Assembly (NCBI RefSeq): GCF_015690345.1
Contig: NZ_JADPUN010000054.1
Coordinates: 1 to 37,206, forward strand
From: Plantactinospora alkalitolerans
GTDB taxonomy: Bacteria > Actinomycetota > Actinomycetes > Mycobacteriales > Micromonosporaceae
Direction of reading: 5' to 3'
Length of the DNA: 37,206 nucleotides
Within the stretch, counting starts at the first letter, position 1. Every line of letters starts with the position of its first letter. Made by a program: the position numbers and the translations under genes. Below, piece by piece: positions 23,225 to 33,522 of this stretch. The notes under the pieces are model-generated. The model was not told where the DNA came from, did no database searches, and saw only the letters and a list, made by a program, of their open reading frames with translations.

Positions 23225-24650
23225 CGAGGTACGCCTCCAGCCCGTGCCGGCCGCCCTCCCGGCCGTAGCCCGACTCCTTGAACCCGCCGAACGGCGAGGT
23301 GGGGTCGAACTTGTTGAATGTGTTGGCCCACACCACGCCGGCCCGGAGCCGGTCGGCCATCCACAGGATCCGGGAGCCCTTGTCGGTCCAGATCCCGGCC
23401 GACAGCCCGTACGGGGTGTTGTTGGCCTTCTCCACCGCCTCGGCGGGGGTTCGGAAGGTCAGTACCGACAGCACCGGACCGAAGATCTCGTCCCGGGCGA
23501 TCCGGTGGGTCTGGCTGACTCCGGTGAAGATCGTCGGAGCGAACCAGAACCCCCGGGCCGGCAGTTCGCACGGCGGGGACCACCGCTGCGCACCCTCGGC
23601 CGATCCGATCTCGGTCAACGTGCGGATCCGCTCGAGCTGGGCGGCCGAGTTGATCGCGCCGACGTCGGTGTTCTTGTCCAGCGGGTCACCGACCCGCAGT
23701 TGGGCCATCCGCCGTTTCAGGGCGGCGAGCACCTCGTCGTACACCGATTCCTGGACCAGCAGCCGGGAGCCGGCGCAGCAGACGTGGCCCTGGTTGAAGA
23801 AGATGCCGTTGACGATGCCCTCGACGGCCTGGTCGACCGGCGCGTCGTCGAAGACGATGTTCGCGGCCTTGCCGCCGAGTTCGAGGGTGAGCCGCTTGCG
23901 GGTACCGGCCACCGACCGGGCGATCTGCCGGCCGACGTCGGTGGAGCCGGTGAACGCCACCTTCGCCACGCCGTCGTGCTCGACCAGCGCCTGTCCGGTC
24001 GCGCCGGCCCCGGTGACGATGTTGACCACGCCCGGCGGCAGGTCGGCCTGCTGGCAGATCTCCGCGAAGAGCAGCGCGGTGAGCGGCGTGGTCTCGGCCG
24101 GCTTGAGTACCACGGTGTTGCCGGTGGCCAACGCCGGGGCGATCTTCCAGGCGAGCATCAGCAGCGGGAAGTTCCACGGGATGACCTGACCGGCCACGCC
24201 CAGCGGCCGGGGGTTCGGACCGAGGCCGGCGTGGCCGAGCTTGTCGGCCCAGCCGGCGTAGTAGAAGAAGTGCGCCGCGACCAGCGGGATGTCGACGTCC
24301 CGGGATTCCCGGATCGGCTTGCCGTTGTCGAGCGACTCCAGTACGGCCAGTTCGCGGGCGCGCTCCTGGATGATCCGGGCGATCCGGAACAGGTACTTCG
24401 CCCGGTCCCGTCCGGGCATCGGTCCCCACACCTCGTCGTACGCCCGCCGCGCGGCCCGGACCGCCCGGTCGACGTCGCCGGGGCCGGCCTCGGCGACCTC
24501 GGCCAGCGCCTCCTCCGAGGCGGGGTTGATCGACTTGAACGAACCGCCGTCACCGGGTTCGACGAAGTCACCGCCGATGAACAATCCGTACGACGGCTTG
24601 AGGTCGACCACCGAGCGGGACTCGGGAGCGGGAGCATATTCGAACATCAT
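23217..24650 (-). CDS. NAD(P)-dependent aldehyde dehydrogenase
   Basis: A full-length 477-residue aldehyde dehydrogenase. Visible are the coenzyme-fold motifs GVAGQVIPWNFPLLM and GNTVVLKPAETTPLTAL, VAFTGSTDVGRQI, the general-base region LELGGKAANIVFDDA, the catalytic Cys291 in NQGHVCCAGSR, and EIFGPVLSVLTF and SPFGGFKESGYGREGG near the end. It oxidises an aldehyde to the acid. Its place directly after deoC suggests that acetaldehyde from deoxyribose 5-phosphate cleavage is one substrate; this is inferred. ATG 24650 lies 24 bases after the deoC stop. An alternative second Met is at the next codon. Confidence 0.93.
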   Translation of the reverse strand: MMFEYAPAPESRSVVDLKPSYGLFIGGDFVEPGDGGSFKSINPASEEALAEVAEAGPGDVDRAVRAARRAYDEVWGPMPGRDRAKYLFRIARIIQERARELAVLESLDNGKPIRESRDVDIPLVAAHFFYYAGWADKLGHAGLGPNPRPLGVAGQVIPWNFPLLMLAWKIAPALATGNTVVLKPAETTPLTALLFAEICQQADLPPGVVNIVTGAGATGQALVEHDGVAKVAFTGSTDVGRQIARSVAGTRKRLTLELGGKAANIVFDDAPVDQAVEGIVNGIFFNQGHVCCAGSRLLVQESVYDEVLAALKRRMAQLRVGDPLDKNTDVGAINSAAQLERIRTLTEIGSAEGAQRWSPPCELPARGFWFAPTIFTGVSQTHRIARDEIFGPVLSVLTFRTPAEAVEKANNTPYGLSAGIWTDKGSRILWMADRLRAGVVWANTFNKFDPTSPFGGFKESGYGREGGRHGLEAYLDV

Positions 24651-24674
24651 CCAGTCCAGGTGGAGTCGACGGGC

Positions 24675-25745
24675 TCAGTCAAGGGTGAAGTAGTCGGGGC
24701 CGGAGTAGACGCCGGTGGTCAGCTTGGTGCGCTGCATCAGCAGGTCGTTGAGCAGGCTGGAGGCGCCGAACCGGAACCAGTCCGGGTGCAGCCAGTCCTC
24801 GCCGGCGGTCTCGTTCACCAGCACCAGGTACTTGACGGCGTCCTTGGTGGTCTTGATGCCGCCCGCCGGCTTGACCCCGACCTGCCGGCCGGTGGCCGCC
24901 CGGAAGTCGCGTACCGCCTCCAGCATCACCAGGGTCACCGGCAGGGTGGCCGCCACCGGCACCTTGCCGGTGGAGGTCTTGATGAAGTCGGCGCCGGCCA
25001 GCATGGCCAGCCAGGAGGCCCGCCGGACGTTGTCGTAGGTGGCCAGCTCGCCAGTCTCCAGGATGACCTTGAGATGGGCGTCGCCACAGGCCGCCTTCAC
25101 CGCGACGATCTCGTCGTAGACCTGTTGGTAGCGGCCGGAGAGGAAGGCACCCCGGCTGATCACCATGTCGATCTCGTCCGCCCCGCCGGCCACCGCGGCC
25201 CGGGTGTCCGCGAGCCTGATCTCCAGCGGCGCCTGTCCGGACGGGAACGCCGTCGCGACGCTGGCCAGATGCACCCGAGTGGCACCGCCGGCCGGTGGGC
25301 GGCCGATCGCCGGGCCCCCGTCGTCGATGGGTTCGCCGAGCAGGCCCATCCGGCTGCCGTCCGCGGTCGGGCGGCCGGAACCGCTCGCGGCACCCCAGAG
25401 CGCGGCCGCGGCCACCGGAACCATCGTCGGATAGACGCAGAGCGCGGCGACGGCCGGGCACGACGGGTCGGCCGGGTCCGGGCGCAGCGCCTTGGCGGCC
25501 AGCGCCCGCACCTTGCCCGGCGTGTCGGCGCCCTCCAGCGTCGTCAGGTCGACCATCCGGATCGCCAGATCGATCGCCCACGCCTTGGCGGTGGTCTTGA
25601 TGGAGCGGGTGCCGAGCATCGCGGCCCGCTGCTCCGCGCCGACCTGGTCCACGCCGGGCAGGCCGTGCAGGAAGGTCCGCAGGGTCGCCTCGGAACGCCC
25701 CACCTCGGACAGGTCGGACCGGGCCGACGTCGTTGTCGCCGTCAT
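24675..25745 (-). CDS. deoC: Deoxyribose-phosphate aldolase
   Basis: A 356-residue DeoC. It splits 2-deoxy-D-ribose 5-phosphate into glyceraldehyde 3-phosphate and acetaldehyde in the cytosol, during deoxynucleoside salvage. The Schiff-base lysine is in DFIKTSTGKV, the second active-site lysine in GVKPAGGIKTTKDAV, and the acidic residue in GADEIDMVISRGAFLSG. The protein is about 100 residues longer than the E. coli enzyme, owing to an N-terminal extension and an insert at about residues 118-150 (rich in Gly/Pro, including GRPTADGSRMG and PAIGRPPAGGAT), which lies between VYPTMVPVAAAALW and VHLASVATAFPSGQ. ATG 25745 is the first good start. It heads the deoC-ALDH-ALDH operon and is divergent from upp, a second nucleotide-salvage gene. 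Confidence 0.94.
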   Translation of the reverse strand: MTATTTSARSDLSEVGRSEATLRTFLHGLPGVDQVGAEQRAAMLGTRSIKTTAKAWAIDLAIRMVDLTTLEGADTPGKVRALAAKALRPDPADPSCPAVAALCVYPTMVPVAAAALWGAASGSGRPTADGSRMGLLGEPIDDGGPAIGRPPAGGATRVHLASVATAFPSGQAPLEIRLADTRAAVAGGADEIDMVISRGAFLSGRYQQVYDEIVAVKAACGDAHLKVILETGELATYDNVRRASWLAMLAGADFIKTSTGKVPVAATLPVTLVMLEAVRDFRAATGRQVGVKPAGGIKTTKDAVKYLVLVNETAGEDWLHPDWFRFGASSLLNDLLMQRTKLTTGVYSGPDYFTLD

Positions 25746-25875
25746 GCCGGCAAGTCTACGCACCGGCACGTCCGTGTGATCTTGGCCATAGTCCTGCGCC
25801 GGCCGGTGCCCGACGGTAGCCGGGTGACGACCGCCGAATTCGGCCGGACGCCGGCTACCGGTAGGTTTGGCGACC

Positions 25876-26508
25876 GTGGACGTACTCGTCGTAGACCATC
25901 CCGTGGCCCAGACGCGGCTGACCGTGATGCGTGATGCCCGGACCGACTCGGCGTCGTTCCGGGCCGCACTGCACGAACTCACCACCATGCTGGTGTACGA
26001 GGCCGCGCGGTCGCTGCCGGTCGAGCGCTTCTCGATCGACACTCCGGTGGCGCCCACCGAGGGGATCCGGCTGGCGAACCCGCCGCTGCTGGTCCCGGTG
26101 CTCCGGGCCGGGCTGGGGATGGCCGACTCGGCGCTGGCCCTGCTGCCCGAGTCGTCGATGGGTTTCGTCGGCCTGGCCCGCGACGAGCAGACGTACGAGC
26201 CGCGCGCCTACATGGAGTCGCTGCCCACCGATCTGACCGGCCGACCGGTGCTGGTGCTCGACCCGATGCTGGCCACCGGCGGCTCGCTGGAGCACTGCTG
26301 TCGGCTGCTCGCCGACCGGGGCTGTACCGACATCACCGTGCTCTGCGTCCTGGCCGCGCCGAACGGCATCGCGCGGCTGGAGCGCTCCGGGCTGCCGCTG
26401 CGCCTGGTGACCGCCGCGATCGACGAGCAGCTCAACGACAAGATGTTCATCGTGCCGGGACTCGGCGACGCGGGTGACCGGCAGTTTGGCGGAATGCCCC
26501 GGTTCTGA
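25876..26508 (+). CDS. upp: Uracil phosphoribosyltransferase
   Basis: A 210-residue UPRT that makes UMP from uracil and PRPP. The N-terminus [20 protein letters not shown] is characteristic, as are [10 protein letters not shown], the flexible-loop [11 protein letters not shown], the PRPP-binding [12 protein letters not shown], and [11 protein letters not shown] near the C-terminus, which binds uracil. GTG 25876 is chosen because it aligns with the usual UPRT start and has GTAGGT nine bases upstream; a TTG nine bases earlier would add three residues without a ribosome site. It is transcribed away from deoC, across 130 bases that must hold both promoters. Confidence 0.95.
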   Translation: MDVLVVDHPVAQTRLTVMRDARTDSASFRAALHELTTMLVYEAARSLPVERFSIDTPVAPTEGIRLANPPLLVPVLRAGLGMADSALALLPESSMGFVGLARDEQTYEPRAYMESLPTDLTGRPVLVLDPMLATGGSLEHCCRLLADRGCTDITVLCVLAAPNGIARLERSGLPLRLVTAAIDEQLNDKMFIVPGLGDAGDRQFGGMPRF

Positions 26509-26573
26509 CCACAAGGTGTCGCCCCGCCCACCGGCTGACGTGGTCGGCCGCTGATTCAGGCCGGTCCCGGGCG

Positions 26574-26590
26574 CCGGACGCCAGGTCCGG
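26574..26590 (+). terminator. Weak hairpin after upp
   Basis: CCGGAC-N5-GTCCGG is a perfect 6-bp stem, 66 bases beyond the upp stop, in a gene-free stretch of 184 bases. No T tract follows. It may end the upp transcript. Confidence 0.35.
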
Positions 26591-26692
26591 GGCCTGCCGG
26601 ACGTCGCCCGAACGGGCCGGATCGGGCACGGACGTGACACCGACGGCCGGGACGCATGCGCGGCTGGCGCGAAACGGCTACCGTCTCCGGCC

Positions 26693-27370
26693 ATGACTGG
26701 TGTTGGGTTGGCCGAGGAGCTGCTGCTGCTCGGCTACGACGATAAGTCCGGCAAGGCGACCGGGTCGCGAATCGGACTCGACCTGGGAATGGCCGCCGCG
26801 GTGCTGGTCGACCTGGCGCTCGCCGGCCGGGTCGCCTTCTCCGACGGCTCGATCGTGGCCACCGATGCCACGCCGACCGGCGATCCGGTCGCCGACGCCG
26901 TGCTCGCCCGGATCGCGGCCGACACCCCGCACACCCCGGCGTCGTGGGTGCAGCGGCTGCGCCACGGGCTGCGCGACAAGATCCTCGGCGGGCTCTGCGA
27001 GCGGGGGGTGGTCAGTGACGTCGACGAGACCGAACTGGGCTACATCCACATCCACCGCTATCCGGTGCTGGACCCGTCGGTGGAGGCCGAGATCCGTGGT
27101 CGGCTGGCCGACGCGTTGACCGGGGAACGGGTGCCCGACGAGCGGACCGCCGCGCTCGCCGCCGTGATGGCGGCGATCCGGGTCCAGCCGAACCTGGGAC
27201 TGTCCGGACCGGCGGCGGAGGACGCCGAGAAGCGGCTGGCGGAGATCGCCCGGGGTGCGGGTTTCACCGACGGGGGCGGCCTGGAGGAGTCCACGATCCG
27301 GCCCTCCGTGGCGCTGGTGATCGCCGCGCTCTCCCGGGCCATCTCCACAGCGCTGGGCAGTCGGGCCTGA
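26693..27370 (+). CDS. GPP34 (GOLPH3/Vps74-like) family protein
   Basis: A 225-residue protein with the family layout: GLAEELLLLGYDDKSGKAT at the start, then GLDLGMAAAVLVDLALAGRV and SDGSIVATDATPTGDP, WVQRLRHGLRDKILGGLCER and a C-terminal helix RPSVALVIAALSRAIS. In eukaryotes this fold binds phosphatidylinositol 4-phosphate and Golgi glycosyltransferases. The bacterial role is unknown, although such proteins are common in actinomycetes. No signal peptide or membrane segment is seen. ATG 26693 has no strong ribosome site; TACCGT 12 bases upstream could be the -10 of a nearly leaderless message. It ends at a hairpin shared with the convergent sugar-phosphate mutase gene. Confidence 0.88.
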   Translation: MTGVGLAEELLLLGYDDKSGKATGSRIGLDLGMAAAVLVDLALAGRVAFSDGSIVATDATPTGDPVADAVLARIAADTPHTPASWVQRLRHGLRDKILGGLCERGVVSDVDETELGYIHIHRYPVLDPSVEAEIRGRLADALTGERVPDERTAALAAVMAAIRVQPNLGLSGPAAEDAEKRLAEIARGAGFTDGGGLEESTIRPSVALVIAALSRAISTALGSRA

Positions 27371-27399
27371 CGCCGACCTGACCGCCGCCGAGCCACGTA

Positions 27400-27424
27400 C
27401 CGGCCCGTCCGACGGACGGGCCGG
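27400..27424. terminator. Bidirectional terminator hairpin between convergent genes
   Basis: CCGGCCCGTCC-GAC-GGACGGGCCGG is a perfect 11-bp stem with a 3-base loop, 29 bases after the GPP34 stop and nine bases before the mutase stop. It is symmetrical and can serve both strands. Confidence 0.85.
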
Positions 27425-27433
27425 CGCGGAGGC

Positions 27434-29125
27434 CTACCAGATGCCCAGGGCGGCAGCGGTCTCGGTCCGCAGTGCCCGGACCGACGCGGCGGCGCGTTCC
27501 CGGGCCGCCGCCACGTCGTCGTCGACGACCGGCTCCACCACCTCGAGGTACGCCTTCAGCTTGGGCTCGGTCCCGGACGGCCGGACCACCACCCGGGCCG
27601 AGGCGGTACGCAGGATCAGTACGTCCGCGGTCGGGGCGAGGTCCTCCACCGAGGTCACCGGCTCGTCGAGCAGGGTCGCCGGCGTCCTGGACCGGATGTA
27701 CGCCATCGTGGTCCCGATCTCGCTCAGGTCGTCGACCCGGACCGAGAGCTGGTCGGTCAGGTACACCCCGTGCGCGCGGGCCAGTTCGTCGAGCCGGTCG
27801 CCCACGGTGAGCCCGCGCGCCTTCAGCCCCGCCGCGAGTTCGGCGAACAGGAGCGCCGCGCTGATCCCGTCCTTGTCCCGGACGTGCGCGGGCGAGACGC
27901 AGTAGCCGAGAGCCTCCTCGTAGCCGTACCGAAGGGGCTCGGCGTCGGACTCGGCCCGGACGATCCACTTGAACCCGGTGAGCGTCTCCGCGTACGGCAG
28001 TCCGTCGGCCTCGCACATGGCACGCAGCATGGACGAGGAGACGATCGTGGTCGCGAAGAGCCCGGCCCGTTCCCGGCTGACGAGGTGGTCGGCCAGCAGG
28101 ACGCCCACCTCGTCGCCGTGCAGCATCCGCCAGCCGCGGACCGGGTCGGGGATCGCCACGGCACAGCGGTCGGCGTCCGGGTCGTTCGCGATCGCGATGT
28201 CGGCGTCGATGGTCCGGGCCAGCGCGAGCAGCCGATCGGTCGCGCCCGGTTCCTCCGGGTTCGGGAATGGGACGGTCGGAAAGTTCGGATCGGGTTCGGC
28301 CTGGTCGGGAACGACGCCGGGGACGGCGAAGCCGGCTCGGGCGAAGACCGAGGTGAACACCGCCGCACCCACCCCGTGCAAAGGGGTGTACGCGATGCGC
28401 AGGGCGCGGGACGACCGCTCGTCGACCAGCGTCGCGATGTCCTGGACGTAGGCCGTCACGACCTCGTCGCCGAGCACCTCGCCGGGGTGGGCCAGGGGCA
28501 CGGCCGCCAGCGGCCCGACCGCTCGGATCGCCGCCTCGATCTCGGCGTCGACCGGCGGCACGATCTGGGCGCCCGCGCCCAGCGGGCCGCCGAGTTCGGC
28601 ACCGAGGTAGACCTTGTAGCCGTTGTCCTGTGGCGGGTTGTGGCTGGCGGTGACCATCACCCCGGCGACCGCCTGAAGGGCCCGGACGGCGTACGCGAGG
28701 ATCGGGGTGGGCAGGGGACGGGGGAGCACCAGCGCCGGCCGTCCCGCCCCGGTGGCCACCCGTGCGGTCCGCTCGGCGAACGCCTTCGAGCCGTGCCGGG
28801 CGTCGTACCCGATCACCAGCGGGCCGGGCGTGTCCCGGGCGGCGAGCCAATTGACCAGCCCGGCCGCGGCCTGGGTGACCACGGCGAGGTTCATTCCGTT
28901 GGGTCCGGCCCGCATCGGTCCACGGAGCCCGGCGGTGCCGAAGGTCAGTGGCCCGGCGAACCGGTCCGCCAGCTCGGTCGCGCTCGCCGGCAGCCGGTCG
29001 AGTACGCCCCGCAGCTCGTCCCGGGTCGCCGGGTCGGGGTCGTCATCGAGCCAGGCCTGGGCCCGGCCACGTAATTCGGCCAGCTTCTCGGGTTGTGCCT
29101 GCCGCTGGTTCGGTTCTGCCGCCAT
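27434..29125 (-). CDS. Phosphoglucomutase/phosphomannomutase-type phosphohexose mutase
   Basis: A 563-residue alpha-D-phosphohexomutase with all four domains. The phosphorylated Ser is in VMVTASHNPPQDNGYKVY, the metal-binding loop is IANDPDADRCAVAI, the sugar-binding loop is GYEEALGYCVSP, and the phosphate-binding loop is VRPSGTEPKLKAY. It moves phosphate between C6 and C1 of glucose or mannose; length and the GTAGLRGPMRAGPNGMN motif favour the PgcA-like group active on glucose 1-phosphate, but substrate cannot be fixed from sequence. ATG 29125 is chosen; the frame stays open for 42 more residues, rich in Ser/Arg/Pro and without homology. There is no clear ribosome site. It probably supplies precursors for cell envelope or glycogen. 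Confidence 0.93.
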   Translation of the reverse strand: MAAEPNQRQAQPEKLAELRGRAQAWLDDDPDPATRDELRGVLDRLPASATELADRFAGPLTFGTAGLRGPMRAGPNGMNLAVVTQAAAGLVNWLAARDTPGPLVIGYDARHGSKAFAERTARVATGAGRPALVLPRPLPTPILAYAVRALQAVAGVMVTASHNPPQDNGYKVYLGAELGGPLGAGAQIVPPVDAEIEAAIRAVGPLAAVPLAHPGEVLGDEVVTAYVQDIATLVDERSSRALRIAYTPLHGVGAAVFTSVFARAGFAVPGVVPDQAEPDPNFPTVPFPNPEEPGATDRLLALARTIDADIAIANDPDADRCAVAIPDPVRGWRMLHGDEVGVLLADHLVSRERAGLFATTIVSSSMLRAMCEADGLPYAETLTGFKWIVRAESDAEPLRYGYEEALGYCVSPAHVRDKDGISAALLFAELAAGLKARGLTVGDRLDELARAHGVYLTDQLSVRVDDLSEIGTTMAYIRSRTPATLLDEPVTSVEDLAPTADVLILRTASARVVVRPSGTEPKLKAYLEVVEPVVDDDVAAARERAAASVRALRTETAAALGIW

Positions 29126-29186
29126 CGGACTGTGATAGCACGCCGGCCAGGCGGCACCGGTCCCCGACCCCCCCGGCCGGCCGTGC

Positions 29187-31172
29187 TCAGCTCGTGGAGG
29201 TGAGCTTGAAGGACCGGACCATCTCGTCGAAGATCGCCTTACTTTCGTCAAACCGCTCGTCCGGCGTGGTCAGGTAGAACGAGTACGCCTTGCCGTCCTC
29301 GGTGACCGCCCGCCACACCCCGTGCCGCTTCTCGGAGCCGTCGCCGCAGGTGTACTCCAACTCCGCGGCGGGCTTTCCGGCGACCTCCGCCTCTTCCAGG
29401 CCCACCTGTGCGTACGGCTTCTTGCAGGAACTCTTGCCCTTCTTCAGGTTGCCCTCGGCGACCCGGAGGAAGGCCATCGGGGTCCGGCCGTTCTCCACCA
29501 GGATCCGGACCCGGCGACCGGAGTCCTCGGGATCGGTGTAGTCGGTGTATAACCCGGTGCCGCCGCTCTTCTTCCAGCCCTTCGGCACGTTGACCGACAT
29601 GCCCTTGCCGCTGTGCGACTGGGTGGGGATCGCCGCCGCGACCGGGGTGTTCGAGGGGGGCCCGGCCTGTGGTGGCGTCGAGCCGGACGGTTCGTCGTCG
29701 CCACCGCCCAGCGAGAGCGCCACGATGCTGATCAGGAGCACCGCGGCAACCCCGCCCGCAGCGGCGAGTTGCATCCTGCGCGGCCAGCCCTTGACCGTCT
29801 GCACCAGCGTGCCGCTGGCCTGGCGGGCCCCGGAGAAGGTGCGGCCCACGCCGCCGCCGCTGGCCGTGTGTACGGTGCCGGCCCGGCCGGGCATGGCGCC
29901 GGTCGGCGTGTCGAGCGGCCCGCCGTGTCCGCCGTGTCCGCCGTGGATCTGTCCGCCCGGTCCGCCGTGGATCTGGCCGCCGCGCCGGCCGCCGGCGGCG
30001 TGTGGCATGGCGCCGGTCGGCGTGTCCATCGGATTCGGGCCGCCCACCGGCGGTCGGGCCGAGGCGGCGGCGTCGCGGGCGTTCCGGGCCAGTCGGTCGG
30101 CCAACGACTCGCCGGGAGCGAGCATGGCCCGCCCACCGATCTCCCCGTTGGTGGCGGGTGCGGACGGGCTCGACTGCGCCGCGGCCGGCTGCTGCTGGGT
30201 GGCCTGCTGTGGCGACGCCGACGGCTGCTGCCACGGTGAGCGCTGGGGCGGAACCACCGCGTACGGGTCGGTCATCAGATGCCCGGCCGGGTTGCTCGCC
30301 AGCGGACCGGCCAGGAGTTCCCGCAACATGGTGCGGGACCGGCTGACGTCGAGCCGGCGGGAGGGATCCTTTTCCAGGAGACCGAGCAGGACCCCGGCCA
30401 GCGCCCCGGACCGGACCGGCGGCGCGGGCGGGTCCTCGACCACCGCGTGCATCGTCTCGATCGGGTCGCCCTTGTCGAACGGGGGCCGGCCCTCCACCGC
30501 CGTGTAGAGCGTCACGCCGAGCGAGAAGAGGTCGCTGGGCGGGCCGAAGTCGTGGCCCATGGCCCGCTCGGGCGAGATGAAGTGTGGCGAGCCGAGCACC
30601 ATGCCCGGGGTGGTGAGCTGGACGTCGGTCGGCATCCGGGCCACGCCGAAGTCGGTGAGCACGCACCGCCCGTCGGAGCAGATCAACACGTTCGCCGGTT
30701 TCACGTCCCGGTGCAGCACCCCGATCGCGTGGGCCACCTCCAGGGCGCCGAGCAGGGCGATTCCGATCTTGGCGACGGCGCGTGGAGCCAGCGGCCCGTC
30801 CTCGATGACCATGTCGGCGAGGCTGCGCGCGTCGAGCAGCTCCATCACGATCCAGGGCCGCCCGCCCTCGGTCACCACGTCGTAGACCTGCACCACCGCC
30901 GGGTGCTGTAGGGCCGCGGCGGCCCGGGCCTCGCGGAGGGTGCGCTCGTACATCGCGTCGCGGTCGCTGGGGGCGAGCCCGGGTGGGAGCACGACCTCCT
31001 TCACGGCCACGTCGCGGCGCAGCAGGGTGTCGGCCGCGCGCCACACCGTGCCCATGCCGCCGTGGCCGACCGCCGCCCGCAACGAGTACCGACCGCCGAT
31101 GGTGATGCCGGGTGCCGCACGTCCGTTGGTGGGATTGGCCGGTCCGCCACTCCACGTCGGGATCTGAGTCAC
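29187..31172 (-). CDS. Transmembrane PASTA-less Ser/Thr protein kinase (PknB-type catalytic domain)
   Basis: A 661-residue protein. The kinase domain (about residues 28-290) has the Gly-rich loop [12 protein letters not shown], the lysine in VAVKEVV, the catalytic loop [13 protein letters not shown], and the activation segment ending ISPERA, so it should be active. A proline, Gln and Gly/His-rich linker follows, with DTPTGAMP twice and GGQIHGG twice. One membrane helix ([20 protein letters not shown], about residues 470-490) leads to an external domain of about 170 residues with two Cys (SCKKPYAQ and YTCGDGSEK), probably a disulfide; no PASTA repeats are seen. The start GTG 31172 lies next to the VTQIPTW segment; upstream open frame is not coding-like. 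The signal sensed is unknown. Confidence 0.92.
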   Translation of the reverse strand: MTQIPTWSGGPANPTNGRAAPGITIGGRYSLRAAVGHGGMGTVWRAADTLLRRDVAVKEVVLPPGLAPSDRDAMYERTLREARAAAALQHPAVVQVYDVVTEGGRPWIVMELLDARSLADMVIEDGPLAPRAVAKIGIALLGALEVAHAIGVLHRDVKPANVLICSDGRCVLTDFGVARMPTDVQLTTPGMVLGSPHFISPERAMGHDFGPPSDLFSLGVTLYTAVEGRPPFDKGDPIETMHAVVEDPPAPPVRSGALAGVLLGLLEKDPSRRLDVSRSRTMLRELLAGPLASNPAGHLMTDPYAVVPPQRSPWQQPSASPQQATQQQPAAAQSSPSAPATNGEIGGRAMLAPGESLADRLARNARDAAASARPPVGGPNPMDTPTGAMPHAAGGRRGGQIHGGPGGQIHGGHGGHGGPLDTPTGAMPGRAGTVHTASGGGVGRTFSGARQASGTLVQTVKGWPRRMQLAAAGGVAAVLLISIVALSLGGGDDEPSGSTPPQAGPPSNTPVAAAIPTQSHSGKGMSVNVPKGWKKSGGTGLYTDYTDPEDSGRRVRILVENGRTPMAFLRVAEGNLKKGKSSCKKPYAQVGLEEAEVAGKPAAELEYTCGDGSEKRHGVWRAVTEDGKAYSFYLTTPDERFDESKAIFDEMVRSFKLTSTS

Positions 31173-31217
31173 AGAAAAGCCACCGAGAGAATCGAGGGGG
31201 GCACAGGACAGAACCCC

Positions 31218-31223
31218 CCTATA
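31218..31223 (-). promoter_or_regulatory. Possible -10 element TATAGG for the kinase gene
   Basis: Read on the minus strand, AATATAGG is the most AT-rich spot in the 271 bases between the kinase and the divergent mutase gene. It lies 46 bases before the GTG start. No matching -35 was found. Confidence 0.3.
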
Positions 31224-31443
31224 TTGCGGGTTCCGACCGCAGAAGGGAAAGACAACCGCCGGAGTCTCGCAGAACTCGACCGTATGTGTTGATCCACTCA
31301 CTGAAGGTGGGTTTTTCTCGACGCCCCGTGCCGGATCACTCACTCGTTCGCGTGTCCGCTCCCGCGCCGCGCACCGGCTTCCCGTCCCTGTCCGGGCGCC
31401 GGCGTCCGACCCCACCCGAAGCACCGGCATCTACCATGCGGTC

Positions 31444-33027
<1,584 letters not shown>

Positions 33028-33065
33028 ACCGGTCCACACCGCGCGGCGCCACCCGCCGCCCTCCG

Positions 33066-33081
33066 CCGGAGCGGACTCCGG
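33066..33081 (+). terminator. Hairpin after the acyl-CoA mutase gene
   Basis: CCGGAG-CGGA-CTCCGG is a perfect 6-bp stem with a tetraloop, 38 bases after the stop, flanked by CCCGCC (33052-33057) and GGCGGG (33081-33086), which could add an outer stem. No T tract. Confidence 0.55.
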
Positions 33082-33522
33082 GCGGGGGGTGCGAGCGGGA
33101 ATGTCGAAGTGGTTTTCCGGGTATCGGAAGCAGATGGATTTCATCGTGCGCCGACGGACACGCTGTGCGTGGTCGATCCGACACCTTCTGTCACCATTGA
33201 GGTCCCGCCACCCCGCACGACGGTGATCGATCTCCGTTCAGACCCGCGGGTAGCCGGATGGTGCGACCATTCGGGCTGGCGGCGCCCCTGTTGGGAGCCG
33301 CGATCGTGACCGGCGAAACCGTCACGCGTTGTAGGAGGTGTGGGACAGATGGCGGCGTCTGATGGTGGGCTAGGTAGCGCTCCGTACGCTTCCGAACGCT
33401 CCCACCTGGGCTTTCGTGACGCTGTGCTGTCCGACCGCTACCAGAACGAGGTTGCGCAGCGTCACCGTCGTCGGTCTAGGCTGTCCGAGTCCCATCCCAT
33501 CCACAGTGATCGAGAATTCGAC
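33082..33522 (+). other. Long leader region before the M20 amidohydrolase gene
   Basis: About 440 bases with lower third-position GC than the neighbours. It has a strong ribosome site, AGGAGG at 33333-33338, ten bases before an ATG at 33349 that is in frame with the amidohydrolase. It also has a weak promoter-like pair TTGCGC (33452-33457) and TAGGCT (33477-33482, 19-base spacing). I see no recognisable riboswitch or RNA gene. Whether 33349-33522 is translated as an N-terminal extension is open. Confidence 0.45.

Noticed and set aside
22992-25934. A 980-codon frame on the plus strand opposite the dehydrogenase and deoC genes
   Set aside because: It is an antisense shadow of GC-biased codons; the minus strand has clear enzyme motifs throughout.
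33082-33340. A riboswitch (cyclic di-AMP or cobalamin type) before the amidohydrolase
   Set aside because: I looked for the conserved boxes of these elements and found none that match; the region only has scattered short dyads.
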